Of a DNA stretch of 64,000 nt, positions 48,631-60,439 are shown piece after piece (positions within the stretch are counted from its first letter, which is position 1; the number at the start of each line of letters is the position of its first letter). The stretch covers positions 7,392,099 through 7,456,098 of the forward strand of contig CM055742.1 in the NCBI GenBank assembly GCA_029465975.1, in the 5' to 3' direction. Below the pieces are notes generated by a model. That model searched no databases. It worked only from the letters and a program-made list of their open reading frames with translations, and was not told where the DNA came from. A program made the position numbers and the translations under genes. Source of the stretch: Dallia pectoralis (Eukaryota > Chordata > Actinopteri > Esociformes > Umbridae).

Positions 48631-48914
48631 TCATTTCCCCTGCCTCACCAAATTTTACAGTTGACTCACCTAGTTAAACCTAAGATGCATTATATAACTG
48701 ACTCCTAATAAGAGATATGCCAAGTAAATTTAAATTGCACACAATTCTTCCATAGACATGATACACGTGAAGTCACACTGAACGGTTCAAAAGTGATGTT
48801 TGAGTGTAAATATGGATTTTAGCCTGTTTGCGAAAACAAACGCAGAAAGTTTGACAAATATAGTAAAATGTTTTTCATTAACACAAAGGAGGTGCCTAAA
48901 AAATATGGAAGCAT

Positions 48915-49701
48915 GGACTAAATTCAAATGAAAATGCAACCCCAAATAGCATTTTACCACTACCAACCTGCGAACATGTTACTGCTACTACGTGGTTTCT
49001 TTATTGATTTCTTTCAATATGTTCTGCACAATCTAACCTTACTTGCACGAGCACTGTAGAAGCAATTGCACCTTTTTACGGTTTGGCTCGTTATAGTCCC
49101 GCCTTCTGATGACTGACAGGTTGGTAGAACATGAAAATGCAGTCCCAGATAGCATTTTCATGTTTGTCATTTAGTCCTTAAAACTGCATGAGCATGAGAA
49201 TGATGTTGCTAAAGGCCTCATTATGCTTCCTACGGCGTCGTGGCCGTTTTATGGTTCTGCGTCGGGTTGCGTTGCATTTCACATCCAGATGTATAATCTG
49301 ACCAATCACAGCCCTTGTGGTCTGCGTCGTCTCGACGCGTAGTTACAATTTTTTGGAGGTACACGTCGAGCTACGGCGTAGGGGTCAGAGAGGGGTTCGC
49401 GTCGACGCAGAGGGGTCGGAGAGGGTACGCCGTCGATTCGACGCAGAAGCATAAAACAGGCTTAAGTGTAGTAGTGTTTATCCCTTTTTACAAACAATGT
49501 CCACCAACACACGTGTCTTTCTTTGAAAATGGAAATGCTAGTGGGATTGAATTTTCATCGCGTCCAGTAAAAAAAGGTGGGGCATTCTTGAAAATGCTAT
49601 TATGAAATAGCATTTTAATTTTAATTAAGACCACAGAAAAAACAGCCATTCTTAAAAATGTGAATGCTATTTGGTATTGCATTTTTATTTGAATTTAGTC
49701 C
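48915..49701. mobile_element. Inverted-repeat DNA transposon (MITE-like), unnamed
   Basis: The left end GGACTAAATTCAAATGAAAA (then TGCAACCCCAAATAGCATT) is matched in inverted orientation by the right end, which ends ATTTGAATTTAGTCC at 49701. Further palindromic pieces (AAATAGCATTTT and its complement) occur inside at about 49135-49175 and 49590-49620. No coding sequence is seen, so it is non-autonomous. A second MITE is nested in it. I cannot fix the target-site duplication or assign a superfamily. Confidence 0.6.
49213..49462. mobile_element. Harbinger-like MITE nested in the larger element
   Basis: A 250-bp element flanked by TAA on both sides (49210-49212 and 49463-49465). Its terminal inverted repeats are AGGCCTCATTATGCTTC on the left and, read in reverse complement, AGCCTGTTTTATGCTTC on the right. 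Three-base TAA/TTA duplications are typical of PIF/Harbinger elements. The interior is rich in CGTCG and has no open frame of note. Confidence 0.65.
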
Positions 49702-51059
49702 ACCATATGCCACCATTAAAAATATATATATAAAAGGAGCAGCACGGTTACAGTATGCCAATTTTCTCCCCCCAATGCTTGGAAGGATATATGATCAAAT
49801 GAGTGAGGACTTTTTTGTGGTCACCGCGCCATTTTTGTGAAATTGTCTGACCTGTAATATATGAGCTTGTAATGTGCTCACAGAATAATAACAGTAACAA
49901 ATTGATTCATATGTGCTAAAGGTATAACCAAGCTTTACTGGCAGAACACACCAACAGGAATGGATAATAACATGGATTGTCACTCACTAGGACAGGCTCG
50001 CCATCGAAGTCGATATGGTTTGAAACTCTCTTTTTTTGAAAATCTCTTTTCTATTTATATGGTATTTTTACAATCAACCAGTTACACATATAAACCCATT
50101 AGTTATGATATTTAGAGAACTGTTCAAATCACGCTACAACTATACATGTCTGTTTGACTAGAAAGTATAGTTTTCATTGGCAAAGCCAACATACAACATA
50201 ACAAAAAACAAATTATGTGCTAAATGGAATATAAACATCGTGCAACACTCTCATGTCACTCCGATTGGTTTTATACACTTAAATGTACATCTTAAATAGT
50301 TTTCAGATGGCATCACTTCGTGGTAGCTAGCAACATGTTAAGCTAATGAGCCCCTCACAACAGAACTCACCGGAGGTTTCGTCAGGAAAACACGGTAGAG
50401 AAACAACAGAAAAGCGTCTTCCACAATGTAGTCCTCGGGTTACTAGTTAAAGGTGATCTTATTAAACCAACTCCTGGTTAGAATTGACTAGATATCTTAT
50501 AAGTTGTCATATTTTCCGGTCACATGAACTAGAACTTTCTAAACGCGACTTGGGAATCCCTAACAACGAACGTAACAACCACGCTCGCGCGACCAGTATT
50601 GGCACCTTGTCATCTGACACTCAAATAGTTAACCCTTTAGTAACCGCATTTTCTATATGGGTTACATGCAGTAGCAAAGAGTTGCACCTGTTAAGAGAAG
50701 ACACTTGTGCAATGGGACAGGGGGGGGGGTCTCTTGCTGGGTCTCAATGGCTGTCGATCATCTTGCCATGATTACCGGGAATTAAAATGGATTCGTGTGT
50801 AATGACATTTCGGATTCTTAAGTGGTGTGCAATCTGCACACTTATGCAACCAGATTATTGTAAGGTTTTTATTTCCCCCCTCAAAGATGTCAGTTTTCTT
50901 TCAATTGAATCTCTCACGCTATAGGGCACATTAAAGGTGGAATAAGTTCTGAAATGATTATCTTTGTCGTGTTATTTTCCTATCACAAAACCTGGTATTT
51001 TTTATAAGAGGTGTGTAGACTTTTTATATCCACTGTATAGCATGTGTAAACTTTAACAA
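49702..51059. other. Intergenic between convergent lipoxygenases A and B
   Basis: About 1.4 kb with no gene. It is AT-rich up to about 50330, then has a CpG-richer patch at 50340-50760. No repeat family recognised. Confidence 0.45.
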
Positions 51060-51660
51060 ACCTCTTTATCTTTGTCTTCATACTGCAACAACAAACATTA
51101 TTATGTTTCATTGTTCAGAGAACCATAAAATACAGTCCATCAAAGTCCAAACCATTTTATACATAATTTACAATTGTAGTATTGTGATAAGATCAAGTCA
51201 TGATGAATTATCCATTCATAGCAAGACAAAGGTACATGATGAAGATCAAATAAATCTGCTCTCCGATTGGCTAATTAGACATAACATGCCTTCCATTTCC
51301 TGTCCACAGTTTATAATACCTCTGACTAATGTTGTAATTCATGACATTATGATTGTATCCACAGAACTATGATTATAATAATTTTGATTATGTTCTGAGT
51401 ATATGATTTGGATTGTTGCATTATGTTTATAAAGGTAAACATGGGTGTTATGACAACACATGATGGATATGTTTTGTTGAAGTCATCTGAGAATTGTGTT
51501 GGTGTAACATGTAACAAGTTCCAGAAAACAGTTTAAATGAAAACATTTTAATAAAAGAATTGGGTAAAGAAAGTGGGTGAGAAAAACATAAGTATTAAAC
51601 GGGGGTGGGGGAGAAAGAAAAGTGGGTCATTAGCAAAGTAATTGTATGATTACAAACGAG
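51060..51660 (-). repeat. 3' flank of lipoxygenase B, duplicated downstream of lipoxygenase C
   Basis: This region resembles 62940-63540 over several hundred bases. Shared stretches include AATTAGACATAACATGCCTT / AATTAGTCATAACATGCCTT, then CCATTTCCTG, CCACAGTTTATAAT and GGGTGTNATNACAACACA. With the exon and intron similarity it marks a tandem segmental duplication. Confidence 0.85.
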
Positions 51661-51747
51661 ACAGATGCACATGAGTATATCTCTTTTCTTTCCAACTGTT
51701 TTAGCCTCCAATGAAACCCTTATCACTACCGTTTTACTGGCACTTGG

Positions 51748-51753
51748 TTTATT
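51748..51753 (-). terminator. AATAAA directly abutting the lipoxygenase B stop codon
   Basis: On the minus strand the TAA stop is followed at once by AATAAA. If used, the 3' UTR would be only some 20-30 nt. Copy C has AATAGT at the same place, so the hexamer arose or was lost after duplication. Use is unproven. Confidence 0.35.
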
Positions 51754-54700
51754 TTAGAGGGCTACACTGGTCTCTATATTCTCAGGGTCCAGGTAGGTGT
51801 AGGGCAGTTCTTGTTTTGACATTAGTTTTTCATTCCGCACTTTAATAAATTCACTCAATTTCTCCAGCTCTTGCTTGCATTCTTTTATATTCTGCAATGG
51901 AAGCTTTTCAGAGAAGTGCTCATCTCGGTAGTTTCCAAGGTAGACCTGGAGAAGTAAGGGAGAATAGGAAAAGTGAATATGTAACCAAAGGATACACTTG
52001 TCCTATATATTGCATTACATTTTCCTGAAGCCATATGGAACCTGATATAAAGAAAGACTGATAAAATATAATGCAGGATAATTTCAGATATCATTTGGTT
52101 CCAAATCAAGGTTCCTAAATCAGGACACAACCCTGACAAGTATCACTGCCACCTCTGGCTCACATCTGTAGACATGAACTGCTTTATAAGTCTGGCATCT
52201 TTACCCTGACCTGCAGTGTGTATACCGCCCCAATGAATGCAGAGAAAACATGTTTTAATTGCACTCCACATTGCTCTCCCACTTGAAAAATAGTTTTATC
52301 TATGTTGTATGTATGATGGCTTTTCATTTACTACAGCTCAGCACTATATTTCAGAATAATATATCATGATTTTTTTAGGTCGCCCAAAGCAGGGTTTCCC
52401 AATCCGGGTCCTCGGATTACCATAGCACTCACACACCTGATTTAAATGTTCTCCTACCATTTACACGCTTGATTGACATAACCAACCTATCATCAAGTCT
52501 TTAATTTGAATCAGCTAGAACACATTTAATCACATTTTTGTCATTTGAATAATGATTTAGTGTCGTTATTATAAACATGATGAATGCTGTGGGTATTTTT
52601 AGTTTAGGCCACTTTCAGTTTTGGATCCATTTGTGTGTTTACCCTGAGGATTGGTTGACTTGCTGCAATTTCCTAACATGCTATTTGCAACACCGATTAG
52701 CTTACTAGCATGTCATATGCAGAACCGGTTACAATGTCACGGAGTTGTTCAAACAAGATGCACTTAGCAAACACACTTCAGGGCTTCTGTGTGAGTCAAG
52801 GGGTCAATTTTAACAAAAGTCATCAGGTATGATCAGCCGAGGAAGTTGGAACTTCTACTCTTTGGTTATATTAAAATGGTTAAACATTTAGATGGATATT
52901 CATTGTAGAATGGTTAGAAGACATCACTCAGTATTTTTCTCTTCTAAACTCACAATGTCAGTGGACTGCTTGCTCAAAAGATACACTGCAGCCTTGCCGT
53001 TACTGGCGGTATTGATGGCGGGGAACGTCTGCATCATGGTCTTCTCAGTAGACTGCCCCTTAGTGGTAGGAGGAGGCAACTGCAGTGCCATGGGTGAGTT
53101 GGGCATCCAGCCAACATAATCAAACTGTAATGACAATGGATAAACTGATTAAACCTTTATCTCTTTCTTTTTTGTAGGGCTATAATTTCATCAGTTTGTT
53201 TTTGCTCTGTATCTGTTTGTCCTAGTGACTTAGTTATATATTATATATATATATAAGAAAATCTGCCTGCATAAGGCATTCAGTGGGTTGTAGTGTTTGA
53301 TAAAGATTAACAAAAAGACAACGTGTACAAAGACCGTAATAACCCTAATTGTTGAAGTTAGAGATAGATACGTGTTACAGTCCACAATAATTACAAATCT
53401 GTTAATGGTTAAAGTAGCTTGGACCTAATGCTTGGTCTTGTCATGATGCTGGTACGGTGTAGCGTAATAAGCCATGTGCAGGAGCCGTATAATCCGTTCG
53501 GTCGTTTTATTAGTACACAACAAACATAAAACAAACCGTAACCGGCGAAAAAGCTAACTGGTGCTAATGGAAATAAACATGTGCATATAGCGACTTATAG
53601 AACAACAAACAACAGTAGCAGACAATACACTCACCTCGAATAACAACGTGACATAGAATAATCCCAAGCACCAGTGAATACTATCCACCCACATTTATAG
53701 CCCATCCTGATCACATAACACAAAACAGCTGTTACCCATAACGACAAACCCAAAAGTGAATCACCGAAAACCCACGCCCCTTCACCAATTGTCACAGGTC
53801 TGTTGAACCCATGTTGTTATTTTGTGTTTTACAATCAATTTCTCTGCACAATGGCAATAATTGTCACTCTCTATAAATACAAATTATTTAATTACCTGCC
53901 CGTTGTTGACCGCAGCATGTTGGACAGACGCTGTGAAGATTGTCATGGTGAGAAACTTGACCAACTCTGTCTTTGAACTGAAAATGTTTGGTATTCCTGC
54001 ACACAGAAAACACAGGTCGCTTTGTTCAGACACTGAATTTCCATTTTGGGTTGAACACCATTCCACTGTTATTTAATATGATACTTTTGAATTGCGGCAA
54101 TCCAACAGGTCCACATTTGGAAAAGGTAAGATCTGCCATCTGTTTTCTACGGCTTTGTCATGTCTCACGAACTAGGGAAGACTAGGCAACCTTTTTAAGT
54201 CAAACCATGCCAAACTATTGTGCTTTTTCCCACGTAGTAAAGTGCTTCCGGAAAATAACTCACAGCTCTTCTCTTTAACTGAGAAACGGCTTCCGTCTAG
54301 CCACTCTACCATACAGGCCTGACTGGTGGAGTGCTGCACAGATGCTTGTCCTTCTGGAAGGTTCTCCTCTGTTCACAGTGCATCCAGCATGGAGCTCTGT
54401 CAGAGTAATGATCAGGTTCTTGGACACCTCCCTGACTAAGGCCCTTCTCCATTGATCTTTCAGTTTGGCCGGGCATCCAACTCTAGCGCCGCAAAACAAT
54501 CCTGTCTCTGCGATCTACAGACAATTCCTTAGACTTCATGGCTTAGTTTGTGCTCTGACATGCGCTGTCGACTGTGGGACCTTATATATACAGGCGTGTG
54601 CCTTTCCAAATTATCTCCAATTGACTGAATTTACCGCAGGTGGACTCCAATGAAGATGTAGATACCTCTCAAGGATGATCAGTGGAAACAGTATTTACCT

Positions 54701-57700
54701 GAGCTCAATTTTAGGTGTCATGGCCATGGCTTTCAATACTTATTGTATGTACATGTGCTTTTTACCATTATCGGTATAGGGTATTGTGTATAGAATTTTG
54801 AGGGGAAAAAATAATTTCATCCATTTCGCCATAAGGCTGTAACATAACCAAGTGCGGAACAAAGTGAAGTATTCCATTTGAAATTGTGAATCAAGGTTGA
54901 AGAATGCTAAAGGTATTAGTACCTGTGTTGACGTTGGAGAGGAACCCTTTGACAAAGATCTCGCTTATCCAATTCTGCAGTTCACTATCCTCTTGGACAT
55001 GTGAGTCAGAGGTGTAGTAGTGATCAATCACGCTCTCAACAAACCTATAGAAAACCACAGGACGACCTCGGGCATTAAGCAAACACGATTAATTTGTTGC
55101 AAATATTGAACTTGGACATCATAGACGACAAAGTTCTGGTGCAAAGGAGCACATATTTATTATCTGTACCATTAAATGCTGGACCATCAGATATTAACAC
55201 AATTGTTAGTGTAAGACCACTAAATAGCAAAATCTGATAGATGTTATTAAATAATTGAGGTTTATGACTTTTTTGCACAGACCTGCCATATTTGGCAATT
55301 GAAAAACTAAAGATATGCAGACAAACTACTTGTGGATGATGTGCCAGAGTTTGAGTCCGTCGTCTCTGTAGTAGAAGTTAGGGACATCTTCTAGGCCCCG
55401 GGCAGTGATGTCCTCCGGTATACAGAGGGAGCTGTATGTCAACTCGGACATTGCTTTTTTCAGGAACTCCATCATCCCTGGACCTCCAATACTGGCATTC
55501 TTCAAGACAAGTTGAAGAGAGAGTTTTACTAATTTCTTAATGTGTTACCTGTGAATTTCTTTCTTATTGGGTAATAATCCGTTTTTAAAATCAAACATTT
55601 TGGATATTTAGAAATGTCAATTTTAACAGATTATATAATTTATGCACTGCCAGAGTTTACAGATAAACAACTTTTCACTGATATTGTTACACACTATTAC
55701 AATACTCTTCATCATGAGAATATAAATTACCAGTGTGATGGCCCCAGTTTCAGATATGAGACTCTTTCTAGCCATTATGTTGATCTGCAGCGTGTAGCGG
55801 AAGTGAGAGATCAGGAGCTACGGAAAAACTAACTTGACATGAAATGCACACACACGTGCAATATACTGTACTAAATCCTGCTGCAATGTTCAGGAAAAAA
55901 ACATACAGTAACTAATATCTTTATAACGTTGAACCCAAATATCTTTGTCTACTTGCACAGCATCCATTTACCTTATAAACAGGATGCACCATTGGCAGAT
56001 TACGCAGTGTGGACACAGCAAACACCTCAGCCAGCAGGTGAGTCCTGAGCAGATGTGAGTTAACCTCATGTTCAGCGAAGTCAGAGTTTTTCACAAAGAT
56101 CTTGGCCAGGAGCCAATCATACTCCGAGTCAGTTGGGAGGAAGATGGGGTTATCTTTAGATGGCTTTTGCTTCAGCTGTAAAAATAAAACACAGAATACA
56201 TGGCTTGCTTATTGCATTTTCTTTTGTTTGTATGGCAATGAATGTCTTGCCTGAATGATATATAAGGTATATATAATTTGCGACCTCGTCCTCATCACCC
56301 TCCAGCTGTCAAACAAAAAAATATATTGAATCTTGTCGAAGCTGCAACTAGAACTACTTTATTTTGAAATGCATTAAGAAATATATTTGTTAGTTTTCTT
56401 GGTAGTAAATGTACCTAATTTAAACCACTCAAGTGCAAGTATTAAGCATGTCAGCAAATACCCCCTATTCTGAAAGAGGTAATGAGTAAAAAGATTTTTG
56501 CTTAAGTCTAAACGACTAAAAGATTGCATTCAGTAATGAGTTATACTTACCTAATCTAATCTCGCATAGAAAATATTTAGGCATTTATTAAACTGTATGT
56601 ATTCTTATCATAGTTTTAAATAACTGGTAAAAAATTGCAGTCTTAACAAAATATATAGACTGATGTCCCAATGCTAGTAGCCTAATGTTAGTTTCAATTG
56701 AATGACTGAATGTATCTTTATGTAGGAATACGCTAACATGCTAAATACTTATTTTACTCAAAATATTAAATAATTAATTTTTTTGATGTTTTAACCAAAT
56801 TATTTGCTGGTCAAACCAAATTAAATTGTCTGTCATGCATCATTAACGGGTGTCTCAATTCTACAAAAACAAAAATGTACATTTGGATACCATGTATATA
56901 TTTACTAGAAAACGTATAGTCTCTGGTTGATGTAATTTTCTTGTACTATTCTGCTTGTACTAATATGTACACATTTTCGCTCTTATGTGAAACGTACCTG
57001 GATTGCAATAGGCATGAGCTTCTTTTGGGAGTTCTTGTAAAACAAGCAGAGTGGTGCAGTCAGGTAGTGTTGTTTATCATTGATCACATTTGCCGTCACT
57101 CCATCAAGGCGATTGTAGTCAACCAAGAAGATGTTTCCATCCTATTTAGGTGAGGGAATTAATTGGTTAATTAGGGACATTAACGTCAAGTCATGGCCAA
57201 ACCAAATATCTGGTAATTTACACACACAATTTACAGCACTACATATAATGTAGTTTGCATTCAGTAGAGCAATAACAAAAACAATGTGTGACAACAAGTT
57301 AAATTAGTACCAACCTGCATCTCTTCCTGAAGGCTTTTTTCACTAAGGGAAGCCTTCACCATGTCTTCTGTAACAGGGAAGTTCTCTGGGAGTTCGGTGC
57401 AGCGTTTGATCATCATTGGGTTTGTGCCGTTCAAAAACTGGTACCCGAAAAATTCATCCTTCGTCCAGTTCTTTTGAACATATTCTAGAATATAACAAAA
57501 TGAGCATTTGTAAAATATAACTTTGGGGATAGATAATATTGTATACCAACTGAATTTATCTTACCATAGACTTTTGTCTTGTTCCAATTAAAGAAATGAT
57601 CAATGTCTTTTAGATGTTGCCATTCCTTGTTACTACACAGTTTTTCTACAATCAGCTCCACCAATCTTCCAGGATAAAAGAGGAAATGTACTAGCATTAG

Positions 57701-59163
57701 GAGGGAAAATGGCCGACTTTGCCTAGGGTATAATTATTGTCATCATCGTTCCTATATATTCTCATCTTGCCCACCACCCTGGCCACATCCTCTACTCCTC
57801 ACAATATCCCAATACTCTGAAACAGGATAATGGCATCACTGTAAAAGAGATCTTACAAGTATCTTAAAGATTTGTCTATTTAGTTGATCTGAGGTCTCAT
57901 TTATTTTCCGATGTTCCATGAGCATACAGTAAATCTATTAGTAAAACAATGGATTATACTTACTCAGAACATTTTATATATAGTTCTGTGTGTAATTTTG
58001 TTTTTCTACCAGACGAATGAAAACCACATGTAAAGTTGAATACAATTAAGCAGTAAGGCCAGAGTACGATTTCTTCTACGAGACCAAGCGTACACATGGT
58101 TGAGAGTCGATGGTTTAACTTACTGAACAATGGCGGTGTATTGAAACTCGATGTTTTTGGTGAATGAGAAGCGGACCTCTGCAGGTAAGTCCCAAGCGTT
58201 GTCAGCTTTGATTGTGTCAGGTAGGCCGGGTCCATACGAACTCCACCTAAAGGAATGAATGGTATTGTGAATCAAGACAATCTGTTCAGTAAACAACATG
58301 CTGCAAGCTGGTGGAATACTATATTAAAGACACTAATTGTAATTTAAAATACACAATGGCTATCGCTTAAATTTGTTATTGGTCCCTCACTGGTACTCCT
58401 GTTGACGATTCTTCAGCTTCTCTTTTCTGTCCGTTAGGGTTCTTGGGCCCTCATTAAAAACCAGCGTACCTTATGAACAAAAGACCCCAGATTTCATTAG
58501 TTGAACAGTTCAGATGGCAACAGTATAATTACCATTACTCAATCGATATAGTCCCCAATTTCACCATAAACTACCAAATACATCCAGCTAGCTGACATAT
58601 AGCTGTGTCACAAGCACAGGATTGAACCTACACCATTAATTATATACCAACATACTGACCAGTGGCCTCTCTGAACACCTGAGGCACGTTGCCTGTGAGC
58701 CAGGTGTAACAGGGGAATAAACATGTGCTTCCCTCTGGGGTGGTCACCAAAACTTTAGAGCAGAACCAGTCATCGTTGAAGAAAGCAAACGGGGCATATG
58801 TTTCTAGCGTCACAAACTCCAGTTGGCCCAGCGTAGAGGGACAGGGCACGTCATATTCAATCACCTGTAGAGAAAAAAGGGTTAAAATGTTCCAAGTATC
58901 CCAACAAACACAACACTTTCAATGCCACCTGCAAGTTGAGCCCACACCTAGAGGTCCTGGCTGGGTGACTCCTAGATGTTCCATTTCCCCTGTAATACAG
59001 TCTACTGTTTTATTATACAACTTACGGATCCTCTGTATGCAGTTTGATCGATGTAAATCCTTTCACTATCTCCTTCGGCCCCGGACAGTTTCATGTAGAT
59101 TCTGTTAACGGTGCCGGCGGCCTTTATATCTCCAGTGAACAGTTGCACTTTGTAATTCACCAT
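51754..59163 (-). CDS. Lipoxygenase B, complete 14-exon animal lipoxygenase, 668 residues
   Basis: Exons in gene order: 59163-59026, 58864-58660, 58469-58391, 58246-58124, 57665-57565, 57484-57315, 57141-56998, 56175-55972, 55817-55731, 55499-55330, 55044-54923, 53996-53896, 53124-52954, 51945-51754. They sum to 2007 nt with no stop, within the 660-710 residue range of animal lipoxygenases. Residues 1 to about 110 form the PLAT domain (start [12 protein letters not shown]); the rest is the catalytic domain. Iron ligands: His361 and His366 ([12 protein letters not shown]), His541 and Asn545 ([10 protein letters not shown]), and the C-terminal carboxylate. The last residues are TSVAL, so Leu replaces the usual Ile. 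Residue 404 in INIMAR is Ala, which in the family predicts S-type oxygenation. Exon sizes match copy A almost exactly. It converges on A and is parallel to C. Subclass (ALOX12, ALOX15B or ALOXE3-like) is not settled. Confidence 0.93.
53440..53800. other. Unassigned block in lipoxygenase B intron 12
   Basis: Within the intron between exons 13 and 12 (53125-53895) lies a CpG-richer, AACAAACA-rich block that looks unlike the AT-rich sequence around it. It may be old transposon or LTR sequence; no ends or coding sequence are recognised. Confidence 0.3.
54250..54885 (-). mobile_element. Truncated Tc1-like DNA transposon in lipoxygenase B intron 11
   Basis: Minus-strand translation at 54275-54499 gives [20 protein letters not shown] and [20 protein letters not shown] followed by [10 protein letters not shown]. 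This is the N-terminal DNA-binding part (paired-like HTH/GRPR region) of the Tc1 transposases common in salmonid and pike genomes. The side toward 54885 matches the non-coding left end of such elements (GGTGGACTCCAATGAAG, then GGGTATTGTGTATAGAATTT, then AAGGCTGTAACATAACCAAG). The catalytic DDE half and the other terminal repeat are absent and the frame is degraded, so it is a dead 5'-end fragment. Confidence 0.85.
56176..56997 (-). other. Lipoxygenase B intron 7, no feature
   Basis: AT-rich intron of 0.8 kb with no repeat or gene recognised. Confidence 0.6.
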
Positions 59164-60070
59164 GATGAATCTGAGACAAATGGTTCTACACACCGAATTG
59201 ACATTATTTTAGACGAAAGGCAGTTTACTGTGACAAGAGACAGGTAATGGATCCATTCAAAACATGTTTGCATCGTAAATGTATGTACCATAAAGTAATA
59301 TATATCTGGTACATTGCATATCACGGTTGGGATCCATTCTAATCTGATTTGATTCTTGAAGATTCTCATGAAGTAGAATTGAATGAAATAGAAGTTATAG
59401 AATTGGAATGCAGTGTTTAGTGTTTTTTGTGTTAGTGTTTTTTAAATTAAATTAATACTAATGAACAGAATTAGATCAATGTGATAGAAGACATTATCTT
59501 CACATATATAAGAGACCAAAATGTATGTGCCTACACATTCCCCATGTGTGTCTTGTATGCTGCTGTTTGGATTCTTTCCTTAAGACTGCCAGAAAAATCT
59601 GGATATTTTCATAACGAATAAACTACTTTGAAATATTGTGACTGAAGTTAACATGTTTGAAATACTGTACATAATAAATTCATGAACAAGTATGTATATT
59701 TTAGCGTACATTTTTTTTCTTTTTTTTAAATACATCAGCTAATTATGAAGCATTAAATAATATTATTTTCCCAACACTGAAATGGAAAGTACATTTAAAA
59801 AAAGTCAAATTAAATCCATCTGTTCGATTACAAATGATGAACGACAATATAAGAAGTCCTGTTTCTTACCCAGATAAGATGTACGAATTCTGCTGTGAGT
59901 GAAGTACCAATGTGCTCTGACTTACAAAGTTCAGTTGGAAAACCTTTTTCAATGAAACCTAAAAGAAGGAATCTGGGAGGTTCTGTTCTGTCACAGATCA
60001 TTATTTGACGGTTCAGGTACATATCTGACATTTCATCTTAATCTACTGTAGCTGTAGTTAGAAGAGTCAT
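59164..60070 (-). promoter_or_regulatory. Upstream region of lipoxygenase B with a possible 5' UTR exon
   Basis: The coding exon starts after an acceptor (TCTCAG at 59176-59171 on the minus strand), so a non-coding exon must lie further upstream. The best donor I see is CTGG followed by GTAAGAAA, ending an exon at 59870. It is open upstream for 67 codons, with no family match. No minus-strand TATA box was found. Confidence 0.3.
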
Positions 60071-60439
60071 ATTTGTTACTATGGAGTTGACTTAGGCATG
60101 CATAAACAAACATGCTTAGTTCTCTGGTCCACACAAGTCAACCAGACCCGGGACTTCTCATGGTATCTTCTCAACAGTTTAGCCGTCTCTGAATACCATG
60201 TTAGTTAGCACCCAACCTTTTGAATTAGTTGTGGCTAGCTGTGTTTATGCCTTGTTAAATGAAGAATGCATTTCGAAGTTGAATGACAAATGTTTTAACG
60301 ATTATTCTTACACTTCATTGAGTATCCATCTGGTTATGCATATGTCAGGGGTTATGTTAAATAGATATTGGACACCACTCCCATGCATTTACTAGCCATT
60401 GCTATTATAAGTTTTAAAATCTATGGTATCCAGTCAAAT

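Noticed and set aside
55614..55832. Plus-strand 72-codon frame
   Set aside because: It is the antisense shadow of lipoxygenase B exon 9.
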